Below are positions 9,034 through 16,326 of a stretch of 64,000 bases of DNA, one piece after another (position 1 is the stretch's first letter; every line of letters begins with the position of its first letter). The stretch is from Rhodohalobacter sp. SW132 (GTDB lineage Bacteria; Bacteroidota; Rhodothermia; Balneolales; Balneolaceae). The stretch lies in contig NZ_QUOK01000012.1 of the NCBI RefSeq assembly GCF_003390325.1, positions 62,001 through 126,000 of the forward strand. Direction: 5' to 3'. The notes under the pieces were generated by a model. That model had not been told where the DNA came from and did not search any database. It was given only the letters and a program-made list of their open reading frames with translations. The position numbers and the translations under genes were made by a program.

Positions 9034-9930
9034 ATGTCAACAGACCTTCAAATCAGAAACACCGCCTTCAACTGGCTTAATCAGCAGATAGACATTCATG
9101 GTGATGTTCTTTCCAGAGACTTGCTTCGAAGAGGTTTTGAATTTAGAGGAGTGCGAATTCCGTTGGTCTCTCCCCAAGGTATTTTCAAGCCTAAAGAAAT
9201 GGATCTTCCGTTAACCATTACAACCTCTCCAAAAGGACCTTACGATGATAGTTTCAACTATCATGATCAGCTGCTCTATAAGTATCGGGGAACAGATCTC
9301 AATCATAGAGATAATGTGGGACTGAGAGAAATTATGAAACAAGAACTACCGCTTATCTACTTTCACGGCATCATTCCAGGACGTTACTTAGCCATATTTC
9401 CGGTATACATCATTGAGGACAATCCACAAAATCTTTCCTTTACGGTAGTTGCAGATGAAAAAGTAATAAATCCAGAATCGGAAGAATCTGAATTTGTTGG
9501 TGTGAAAGATGAAGGAAGGCGATCCTATATTACCAGCCAGGTAAGACAGAGAGTACATCAGCGCGGGTTTAGGGAAAGAGTTCTACAAGCATATCGTTCA
9601 CAATGTGCGTTTTGTAATCTAAAACACGGCGAACTTTTGGATGCTGCTCACATCGTTCCAGATGGAGAACCGGACGGCACTCCAACCGTTGAGAATGGAC
9701 TCGCCCTTTGCAAAATTCACCACTCAGCTTTTGATAAATTCATTATTGGCGTCACACCCGATTACCAGATAAAAATCCGAACAGATCTGCTCGAAGAAAT
9801 CGATGGCCCCATGCTCACCTACGGTTTTCAAAAGCTGCATGATCAGAAACTAATCCTCCCAAAATCCAAAAAAGCCTGGCCGTCTCGGGAGAAACTGGAT
9901 TGGCGGCATCAGAAGTTTGTTGGGATTTAG
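9034..9930 (+). CDS. HNH endonuclease with N-terminal reader-like domain (McrA type)
   Basis: This 298-residue protein has a C-terminal HNH nuclease: CAFC (C191, C194), DAAHIVPDG (H206), ENGLALCKIHH (N221, C226, H229, H230) and FDK, the pattern of a zinc-stabilised beta-beta-alpha-metal site. The N-terminal 140 residues contain RGFEFRGVRIPLVSPQGIFK, a YRYRGTD-like stretch and LIYFHGIIPGRYLAIFPVYI. I recall this arrangement from McrA-like restriction enzymes whose N-terminal domain belongs to the ScoMcrA SRA/sulfur-binding group; this recollection is unverified. Such enzymes cleave DNA with modified or phosphorothioated bases. It is transcribed away from the helicase operon and may act alone. 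Placement beside a PAPS-reductase-like gene makes a modification-sensing role attractive. Confidence 0.88.
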   Translation: MSTDLQIRNTAFNWLNQQIDIHGDVLSRDLLRRGFEFRGVRIPLVSPQGIFKPKEMDLPLTITTSPKGPYDDSFNYHDQLLYKYRGTDLNHRDNVGLREIMKQELPLIYFHGIIPGRYLAIFPVYIIEDNPQNLSFTVVADEKVINPESEESEFVGVKDEGRRSYITSQVRQRVHQRGFRERVLQAYRSQCAFCNLKHGELLDAAHIVPDGEPDGTPTVENGLALCKIHHSAFDKFIIGVTPDYQIKIRTDLLEEIDGPMLTYGFQKLHDQKLILPKSKKAWPSREKLDWRHQKFVGI

Positions 9931-10429
9931 TTGATTAGGAGAGGGATAAATGGAGAGGGAGCGAGGGAGAGAAAGAGAGAGTGTGATGGGTGAATCGTTG
10001 AATCGTGGATCTGTTAAATTGTTTGTGGGCATCCTAATTTGCCCTTCCAGAATATCCCCAACGTATTGATTTCCAATCTGCGGGCAGAGAATCTGCGAGA
10101 TGGGTCCAAAAAAGAGTCCGGTGAGGCGGTATGAGGTAGAATATTATTGGTCGTAAACATACTTTTACCTGTACATTAACAGTTATTGTTCAGCTATCAC
10201 CCTATTATTACTTATACATTAAAAATTCTGTTTGGCCGTGTGGGGCAAATGCCTGTATATTATCAGGAGTTGCTTCAAACAAAGCCCTTCTTCTGAGCAA
10301 CGTTTCACTTTCTTTTCCCATCCTCTGCCCTATACACAGTTCTATTCGCTGATGAAACTATGCTGTGGAATTGTTGAACTGTTGAGTATTGCGCTTATGC
10401 GCAATGTTAAATTGTGGAACTGTTTCCCG
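9931..10429. repeat. Intergenic region with modules B and A of the composite repeat
   Basis: No convincing gene. Purine-rich tracts follow the HNH gene. Positions 10200-10303 carry module B, whose core reads GGCAAATGCCTGTATATTAT and recurs near 18400, 19835 and 21420. Positions 10360-10429 carry module A, containing the small palindrome TTGCGC/GCGCAA with flanking TGTGGAACTG; this recurs near 12090-12130, 13946-14000, 19950 and 21533-21580. The order B then A is the same as in the larger copies to the right. Confidence 0.7.
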
Positions 10430-10603
10430 AAGAGTACCGGGGTCAGGGTCGGATTTAAGCGCATGACTGAAATTCGTGTTTTCAAGGTATATTTTATCCG
10501 GCTTTTGGAGTGCAGCCACGCCTTTGGAGGATCGGGTGAGCAGGTTTAGCAGTCTCGCCTGATCAAGATTGTTAAGATAGGGTTTCACCGTATCGCGCCC
10601 CAT
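10430..10603 (-). pseudogene. Fragment of a DUF4143-type AAA ATPase
   Basis: A short reading frame encodes TVKPYLNNLDQARLLNLLTR followed by LQKPDKIYLENTNFSHAL and GTLRETVPQF. This matches, segment by segment, the winged-helix-to-DUF4143 region of the intact ATPase gene that follows on the other strand (residues about 265-335 there, with LQKPDKLYLNDPNLMFAL and GALRETFF). The ATP-binding half and the C-terminus are absent. The fragment merges at its 3' end into repeat module A. It is a remnant of a second, related gene in opposite orientation. Confidence 0.7.
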
Positions 10604-10843
10604 TCCACTCTTTTATCGACTTATCAATAGGTCAAAATAGTTGAAAGTTTGACTTGTATTCAGGTCGATTATTAATGGAAAGATAGAGTGACTGAGAGAG
10701 GGAGTGAATGAGAGATTTTTTGCAAGGATCCGATAATAGATAATCAATTCACTAACCTCTAAATAACCAATCAACTAATCAACCAATAACAATTACCACA
10801 TATTGCTTTTTGAATTTAACAAAATTATACTCAAATTGCTTTT
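10604..10843. other. Leader region of the DUF4143 ATPase gene
   Basis: The region holds a purine-rich stretch and then a very AT-rich segment (about 10735-10843) immediately before the ATPase start, where its promoter is expected. No clear ribosome binding site, operator or hairpin was seen. Confidence 0.35.
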
Positions 10844-12037
10844 ATGGAAAAGCAATTTAGTTATTTTAACCAGAGGCTGGCGTCTGTTTCACTAAACCAG
10901 GTCCGGCCACTGATCGGGGTTCTGAATCAGCCGCATCGCATGATCGGGATTAAAGGGGCCCGGGGAGTGGGAAAAACGACGCTGCTGCTGCAGTATGCAA
11001 AACAATCCCTGCCGCTGGATCAGCGAACACTCTATGTTAGCCTTGATGATCCCTGGTTTTCAAACCGGTCTCTCACGGAGTTTGCGAATGATTTCGTAAA
11101 GCAGGGGGGCACCACGCTCCTGCTGGATGAGGTGCATCACTACCCCGACTGGTCGGAACATCTGAAGTTTATCTATGATCAGTTCCCGGATCTTCGGATA
11201 CTCTTTACCGGCTCGTCTGTTCTGCATATCGACTCATCCACAGCAGACCTGAGCCGAAGGGCTGTTTTTCGAACGCTGTATGGATTGTCGTTCCGGGAAT
11301 ATCTGAATTGGACGTATGGCATGCAGCTGGAGCCGGTGCCGCTCGAAGCCATTCTGTCTGATCATCTTGACATCGCACGAACCATCAATGAGAAGATCAG
11401 GCCGATAAAAGTCTTTCGGGAGTATACGCAGAGCGGGGTGTATCCATTTTCGTTTGAAAACAACGAGATTTTTTTGGGAAAACTTCGGGAAACATCCCGT
11501 ATTGCTATCGAATCAGACCTTCGCTCCTACCATCAGCTGGGGCCGGATATGGTAAACTACCTGCTGAAACTGCTATCCGTGCTGGCCGATACCGTTCCGC
11601 TGGTTCCCAATATCACCAAATTAAGTGAACGCATCGGGTCCACCCGAAATACACTCATCCATCTGCTCGACTATCTTGAAAAGGCACAGATAATACATCG
11701 TCTCTATAAGCAGGCGGAAGGAATCACCCGTCTTCAAAAACCGGATAAGCTGTACCTGAATGATCCGAATCTGATGTTTGCCCTAAGCTGGTCTGATGTA
11801 AACATGGGAGCACTCCGTGAGACCTTTTTTGTGCACCAGGTGCGGCCGGTCTCCCCGCTTCGGCTTGCAAAACGGGGAGACTTTATCGTAAATGAAAAAT
11901 TTACGATCGAGATCGGCGGGAAGAACACAACGGATAAACAGATTCGCACTCTTGATAACGCCTATATCGCTGCTGACGATATTGAGTACGGCTATGGAAA
12001 TAAAATTCCGTTGTGGATGTTTGGATTGTTGTATTGA
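10844..12037 (+). CDS. AAA ATPase with C-terminal DUF4143
   Basis: This 397-residue ATPase has Walker A GARGVGKTTLL near residues 38-48, a Walker B-like TTLLLDEVHHYPDW, and sensor-like LFTGSS. The second half has the winged-helix and nuclease-like C-terminal region of the DUF4143 family, including LQKPDKLYLNDPNLMFAL, followed by the typical ending with VNEKFTIEIGGKN, where the restriction-like core of this family normally lies. The cellular role of these abundant ATPases is unclear; links to defence or toxin-antitoxin systems have been proposed. The gene stands alone, flanked by repeats, with an AT-rich leader. A second intact relative lies at 21790-22998 and a fragment just upstream, so the family has been repeatedly gained or duplicated here. 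Confidence 0.85.
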   Translation: MEKQFSYFNQRLASVSLNQVRPLIGVLNQPHRMIGIKGARGVGKTTLLLQYAKQSLPLDQRTLYVSLDDPWFSNRSLTEFANDFVKQGGTTLLLDEVHHYPDWSEHLKFIYDQFPDLRILFTGSSVLHIDSSTADLSRRAVFRTLYGLSFREYLNWTYGMQLEPVPLEAILSDHLDIARTINEKIRPIKVFREYTQSGVYPFSFENNEIFLGKLRETSRIAIESDLRSYHQLGPDMVNYLLKLLSVLADTVPLVPNITKLSERIGSTRNTLIHLLDYLEKAQIIHRLYKQAEGITRLQKPDKLYLNDPNLMFALSWSDVNMGALRETFFVHQVRPVSPLRLAKRGDFIVNEKFTIEIGGKNTTDKQIRTLDNAYIAADDIEYGYGNKIPLWMFGLLY

Positions 12038-12355
12038 TTGAATGAGGGAGAGTGTGTGTGAAGGAGTGAGGGGGAGATAGTGGGACCGTGGAGTGATGCG
12101 CTTGTGCGTATCGTCGAATTGTGGAACTGCTTCCCGCAATCACCCGAAATACTTCGGGACCAGTAAATGCACCTGGAATTGTTGAGGGAGAGAGTGGGTG
12201 AAAGAGAGATCTATTTTGCAGAGTTCCGATAACGGATAACCGATTTCCAATAACTGAATTGGCTATTTCGGGCGTCATCATGCCTCATATTTTTCTGGTT
12301 CTTGCCCGTCGATCGCCTCTATGCCTCTTTAGTAGGCCCTTGCATATAAACAGTA
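12038..12355. repeat. Intergenic region with repeat module A and purine-rich tract
   Basis: About 318 bp without a gene. It starts with a purine-rich GAGGGAGAG-type tract, then module A (about 12085-12135, with the TGCGC palindrome and GTGGAACTG), then a second purine-rich tract. Similar tracts flank module A elsewhere in the window. Short frames here on either strand are low-complexity and not credible genes. Confidence 0.6.
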
Positions 12356-12381
12356 GTTAATATAAATTAACAGTTGTTAAT
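12356..12381. promoter_or_regulatory. Inverted-repeat operator before the HTH-nucleotidyltransferase gene
   Basis: The arms GTTAAT (12356-12361) and ATTAAC (12366-12371) form an inverted repeat with a 4-bp spacer, and a further GTTAAT copy follows at 12376-12381. It ends 15 bp before the start codon of a helix-turn-helix protein, so autoregulation of the two-gene operon is a reasonable inference. Confidence 0.5.
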
Positions 12382-12395
12382 CTCATTCTACAATT

Positions 12396-13364
12396 ATGCG
12401 TCCTGTTTCCAGCTCGGATAGTGCCTTGAAAACACCCCTTAATGAAATCCTGGGGTACCCCGGGAATGTGCGTATACTTCGCTCTATGATAGAAAGACAG
12501 AATGCTATGAGCTATTCTGAGCTGGCAGAACGAACGGATATTTCTCTTCCCGGTGTCCATAAAGTGGTAAACCGATTATTAAAGACTGGAATTATTGCCT
12601 ATCGGGGGAGTGGAAAACGACAGCTCATTGCAGCCCGTGAAGAACATCCGTTGTTTGAAGCTCTTTCGGGACTTTTTCATGCGGAGAAAGAACGCGTTGA
12701 ATCATTGCATGCCGCTATTAAACAGGAGATTGGCAAGCTGAATCCCCAGCCGCTGTCGGCCTGGATGTATGGAAAAACAGCACAGGGAAAAGATCAGTAT
12801 GGCGATCCGCTCCAAATTGCACTTTTTGGAAAATTAATATCGATCGACCCTGTCACGGATCAATTCAAAGAAAGAATGGCTGAGTCGGGAATTGAATCTA
12901 AATATGATATCACCATTCAGATAACCGGAATCACACAGGCGGATCTTGATGAAAATCATATAACCCTCCATGAAGGATACGAAATGCTGTGGGGGGTGGA
13001 CCCGATTTTTTTTGCAGAAGGTAGACGAGGGACTACTGGTCTTACAACTCATGCCGAACTCGATTTGCAATCCTTGCAAGCAGGAAAAGCCTGGGCAAAA
13101 CTTATTAAAATATATCCCGAAATCATCCGGAGAACGATCCGTCACCTTGAAAAACAGGTTTCTGAAACTGAAAGCGGTGTGAAAGGTGAGTTAACAGAAT
13201 GGAAGCATCTTCTGGAATCCGCCTCGTTGCAGAGGCTGGCAAAATTTCTGGAATCGGAGGATGAAAAGGCTGTGCGTCTGAGGCAGTCAACCCCTTTCTG
13301 GCAGATTATTACTGAAGATGAAAGGGAGAAGCTTCAAAGTATCATTGAGTCATTGGCGTCATGA
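12396..13364 (+). CDS. Winged-helix protein with degenerate nucleotidyltransferase-like domain
   Basis: The 322-residue protein begins with a winged helix (about residues 20-80; SELAERTDISLPGVHKVVNR is the recognition part). It then has WMYGKTAQGKDQYGDPLQIALFG (about 123-145), which aligns with the GS-x(n)-DxD core of minimal nucleotidyltransferases. The usual Ser after Gly is Lys and an expected acidic residue is Gln, so catalysis is doubtful. This design fits an antitoxin-like or regulatory partner, similar in spirit to AbiEi. The gene overlaps the next one by 4 bp (ATGA), which indicates coupled translation. A palindromic operator precedes it. Function as the antidote or regulator of the downstream protein is an inference. 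Confidence 0.7.
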   Translation: MRPVSSSDSALKTPLNEILGYPGNVRILRSMIERQNAMSYSELAERTDISLPGVHKVVNRLLKTGIIAYRGSGKRQLIAAREEHPLFEALSGLFHAEKERVESLHAAIKQEIGKLNPQPLSAWMYGKTAQGKDQYGDPLQIALFGKLISIDPVTDQFKERMAESGIESKYDITIQITGITQADLDENHITLHEGYEMLWGVDPIFFAEGRRGTTGLTTHAELDLQSLQAGKAWAKLIKIYPEIIRRTIRHLEKQVSETESGVKGELTEWKHLLESASLQRLAKFLESEDEKAVRLRQSTPFWQIITEDEREKLQSIIESLAS

Positions 13365-13903
13365 ATCCCGATCAGTTAAAACATGCAATCCGTGCTGCTT
13401 GTGATGTTTCAGAAGATGATGAGCTCTACATATTTGGCTCGCAAGCTATACTTGGACAGTACCCAGAGGCTGACGAAAAACTCAGGAGATCTATTGAGGT
13501 GGATGTCTGCCCTGTAAATAAACCTCAAGCCGTAGACAAAATTGACGGCGCACTGGGGGAGATGTCTCAGTTCCATCAAACGCATGGATTTTATGTGCAT
13601 GGGGTTTCCATCGAATCAGCTATACTGCCTGAAGGCTGGAAAGACCGAACTTTTTTGATCCGGGATTATAACAACACTACAAAACGGGGATATTGTGTTG
13701 AGGCTCATGATTTGGCAGCAAGCAAGCTGATGGCTTTTAGACCGAAAGACATTGGTTTCGTGAGATTATTGATTATCAATAAGTTGGTTGACACGCCCTT
13801 GCTAATCAGAAGATTAAAAGAGACATCTGCCGATGGCCAATTGATTGAACGTGCTGTCAACTGGGTTCGCAAAATTACGAATGAGTTAACTTCTGGTGCA
13901 TGA
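13361..13903 (+). CDS. DUF6036-type nucleotidyltransferase, likely partner of the upstream HTH protein
   Basis: This 180-residue protein has the DUF6036 core: LYIFGSQAILGQYP (G26, S27) followed by RRSIEVDVCPVN with the acidic pair E46/D48, and the AHDLAASKLMAFRPKD helix typical of the family and of AbiEii-like toxins. The nucleotidyltransferase site looks complete here, in contrast to the upstream protein. The two genes overlap by 4 bp. Members have been grouped with type IV-like toxin-antitoxin or abortive infection systems in which the transferase is the effector. The substrate is unknown. The pair sits among repeats and other accessory genes, consistent with a mobile defence module. Confidence 0.75.
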   Translation: MNPDQLKHAIRAACDVSEDDELYIFGSQAILGQYPEADEKLRRSIEVDVCPVNKPQAVDKIDGALGEMSQFHQTHGFYVHGVSIESAILPEGWKDRTFLIRDYNNTTKRGYCVEAHDLAASKLMAFRPKDIGFVRLLIINKLVDTPLLIRRLKETSADGQLIERAVNWVRKITNELTSGA

Positions 13904-13929
13904 TTCTGTTTCTTCCTTATTTACACCTT

Positions 13930-14007
13930 CAAACATAAGTTGAATTCTGTTGTTGAACTGTGGAACTGTTCAATCGTGGAATTGTGGAATTGTGAACGCA
14001 GACTCGC
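13930..14007. repeat. Short copy of repeat module A
   Basis: A stretch rich in TTGTGGAACTG and TGTGGAATTGTG repeats (about 13946-14000), related to the module A copies at 10360 and 21533 but lacking the central palindrome. Confidence 0.5.
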
Positions 14008-14328
14008 TTACTTCATTACCTGATGTACCCATTCGCGTAGTTCATCACTGAATACGTTGAGGTCCTCCTCTTTCATGAGGCCATGGCGGAGCATCAGGAG
14101 AATGCTTATACCCATATCGGATTTTGAGTATCCATCCAGGCAGTCTCTCAGAATCTTGTCCTGCTTCTTCATGGCATCATACGCATCCCAAAACTGCTCT
14201 GTGGGGGTGCGCTTCTCGTCGTTCAGGATAGCAATAAATGTTTTATTGCGCTCAGCAAGATATCGCTCACGGAAATCCGGAAGGCTTTTCTGAAATATTT
14301 TCCAGTCTTGTTTAGTTGGTTTGATCAT
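14008..14328 (-). CDS. Small conserved-looking protein of unknown function
   Basis: This 106-residue acidic and basic helical protein begins MIKPTKQDWKIFQKSLPDFR and ends WVHQVMK. No signal peptide, membrane segment or known motif is visible. The composition (even distribution of charged and aromatic residues) and a complete frame support a real gene. The segment RNKTFIAILNDEKRTPTEQF and the rest resemble short helical proteins often found as stand-alone genes in Bacteroidota. It lies alone between the nucleotidyltransferase gene and a repeat-filled region, with no operon partner. I cannot assign a function. Confidence 0.6.
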   Translation of the reverse strand: MIKPTKQDWKIFQKSLPDFRERYLAERNKTFIAILNDEKRTPTEQFWDAYDAMKKQDKILRDCLDGYSKSDMGISILLMLRHGLMKEEDLNVFSDELREWVHQVMK

Positions 14329-14883
14329 GAAAGAGGTTTAATTGACGGATTGATTTTTATCTGACTGATGCCGGAAATCTATGGATGCTTAATGTACCGG
14401 TCAAATTCTTGGTCATTTCTCTATTCGTGACTGGGGAGAGTGTATGTGTGAAAGAGTGAAGGGGAGACAGAGTGATAGAGAGAGGAAAAAATGACGGGAG
14501 ACGGAGGGCCGGGGGCGGTGGGCCAGTGACGGAAGACTGAAGACCGGGGCATGCCGTGTTCCTGGTATTACTGTTGTGTGTTGTGCGCCGCGCTTCCCTT
14601 TCAGCGCCAATTGTAATCCTGCCTGTCCCGGGCTTTGTCCCGGGGAGCGCAGCCGAGGGGGCTCCTTGTTCCTGGATAGAACTCTGACAGCACGTTGTTT
14701 AAGATGAATCTAGACAACAGGAGATGTCTCGACTGCACACCTGAAAAGCTCAGGTGCTTCGCTCCCCGAGAGGAACCTCGGGCAGGCTGTATGACAGGGC
14801 GTTTTGGAGAGAATGAGCAACGTCCCTTCGCCACTGCAGCTACCACCTTTCCCAAATAACAAAAAGTCGACAACCAACAACGA
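14329..14883. repeat. Intergenic region with module C of the composite repeat (copy 1)
   Basis: No gene. A purine-rich tract (about 14430-14500) is followed by module C (about 14500-14840). Its landmarks are GCGCCGCGCTTCCCTTTCAG, CCTGCCTGTCCCGGGCTTTG, GAGATGTCTCGACT, CACCTGAAAAGC, and a GCGTTTTGGAGAGAA end. The same landmarks in the same order appear near 15757, 17940, 19400, 20930, 23110 and 23480. Frames across it are broken and low in complexity. Confidence 0.75.
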
Positions 14884-15198
14884 TCACCTGATCAACCCGC
14901 CTGCTTTGTAAACCTTTTCTACAAACTCGCCCAGCACTCCTCCATCCAGCCAGCGGGTGACGATCACCAGGTCGTTTTCTTCGTCCACCACAATGTAATT
15001 GCCGCCGAAGCCGGCTGCGTAGTACAGATGATCGGGAACGCTGCCCCAGTCGGCATCAAATCCAAGATCAGCGGCAGGTTTCTGCTCCCACTCCCCTCCG
15101 GCCTATGGAAAATAGAGGTCTTGCGCAACAGTATCGGAGAGAACGATTAAAAATGTAAGAATGAGGAGAAGTGCGGCGGAGAGAGTGCGGGCATTCAT
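14884..15198 (-). pseudogene. Collapsed serine-hydrolase (beta-lactamase family) gene
   Basis: The frame starts with a clear signal peptide (ALLLILTFLIVLSDTVAQ), meets a stop at 15103-15105, and continues in the same frame with AAGFGGNYIVVDEENDLVVV and TRWLDG up to 14884. That second part is the conserved end of secreted serine hydrolases of the class C beta-lactamase family, in which GGNYIVVDPENDLVIVTRW-like sequence is typical. The catalytic core (SxxK and YxN regions, about 300 residues) is missing, so the gene has lost its middle and is inactive. A second gene of the same broad family is collapsed in a similar way at 30384-30812. Confidence 0.75.
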
Positions 15199-15511
15199 GG
15201 TGAGTGACGTTGGTTGAGGATGGTTCAGTTCATGGGAAGCAAAGGAAAAATAGCCATGAGTCGTGAGTGGAATAAGACTGCCTGCGACTCCAACCAAAAA
15301 AGTGTTTGCACACCGAAGTGCATTGTTGCACGCAAGTATGCGGGGTGACATGTTTTTTGAAAGGCAAATGCTTTTCGAATCACCGGAGGGAAAGGAACGC
15401 AACAAGTTTAGAATACTTTGGTAAGAGTGTATCCATTCATTGAACAACCGTGGATAGGTAAGCAATTGTAGTAAAACATCTTAACCAATTATCAAATAAA
15501 CAGGAGACAGT
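15199..15511. other. Intergenic region upstream of dodecin
   Basis: About 313 bp with no recognisable gene or repeat module. A ribosome binding site AGGAGA lies just before the dodecin start; the dodecin promoter is presumably here. I see no clear hairpin or operator. Confidence 0.4.
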
Positions 15512-15721
15512 ATGAGTGACAACGTATATAAAAAGATAGAAATCGTCGGGTCGTCAACAACAAGCATCGAAGATGCCATTGAGAATGCAGTTGAGCGTGC
15601 CGGGCATTCCGTTGATAATTTAGGTTGGTTTGAAGTGACCGAAACGCGCGGGCATATTGTAGACGGAAAAGTGAAACACTATCAGGTTACACTCAAAATT
15701 GGGTTCACGCTGGAAGAATAG
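15512..15721 (+). CDS. Dodecin family flavin-binding protein
   Basis: This 69-residue protein matches dodecin in length and sequence: MSDNVYKKIEIVGSSTTSIE, then AIENAVERAGHSVDNLGWFE with the conserved Trp of the flavin pocket, and HYQVTLKIGFTLEE at the end. Dodecins form hollow dodecamers that store riboflavin, FMN or FAD and quench their photochemistry. A strong ribosome binding site (AGGAGA, 8 bp upstream) supports the start. The gene is monocistronic, between a collapsed serine hydrolase and a repeat block. Confidence 0.95.
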   Translation: MSDNVYKKIEIVGSSTTSIEDAIENAVERAGHSVDNLGWFEVTETRGHIVDGKVKHYQVTLKIGFTLEE

Positions 15722-16326
15722 AAGAGAGCAGAGCGATTGCATCGCCCCGAATGAATCACCTTGTTCCTGGTAAGGACTCTGACAGGACGTTGCTCAAGAT
15801 GGTTCTAAGAACGGGGCTCATCTTTTCACTTCGTGGGGAAAAAATGAGCCCCGCGAAGCGAAATGTCTCGACTACACACCTGAAAAGCACAGGTGTTTCG
15901 CTCGACATGACAAGCCGCTCTTTTTATAAATTGGCGGCGTATAAACATCCCATTGTGAAACCTTCTTTCCCACGCCGCCAAAGTAAGTATTCCTCGCGGC
16001 GCAGCACAAAACCGGGTTCGAAATTTCAACATATGCGCCGCGCTATATCTACCATCGCTGCTTGTCATCTCGAGTAAGGGAGCGGAGCGAACGCACCGAG
16101 AGATCTCCCATTTATAGGTTGGAGTTCTAAAAAGCCGTTGCTCAAAATGGACTCAAGAACCAGAAGATGTCACCGGCAACGCAGCCAAAGGGTCTCCCTG
16201 TTCCTGGGAAGGACACTGAAAAGCCCTTCTTTAAAAGACACACCGCCTCAACCAAATTTCTATTTGTCTGTCGCCGAAGTTTATAATATGATTGATATAT
16301 CCGGTTAACATAAATCAATCTCAGCG
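15722..16326. repeat. Intergenic region with module C repeat (copies 2 and 2b)
   Basis: No gene. Positions about 15757-16075 carry a copy of module C with CTCGACTACACACCTGAAAA and a following CTCGACATGACA. Within it is an extra hairpin made by GGGGCTCATCTTTTC and its near-complement GAAAAAATGAGCCCC. Positions about 16125-16235 hold a second, shorter and partly rearranged piece (GTTGCTCAAAATGGA to TCTCCCTGTTCCTGGGAAGG). The last 90 bp before the lipoprotein gene are AT-rich and probably hold its promoter. Confidence 0.65.
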
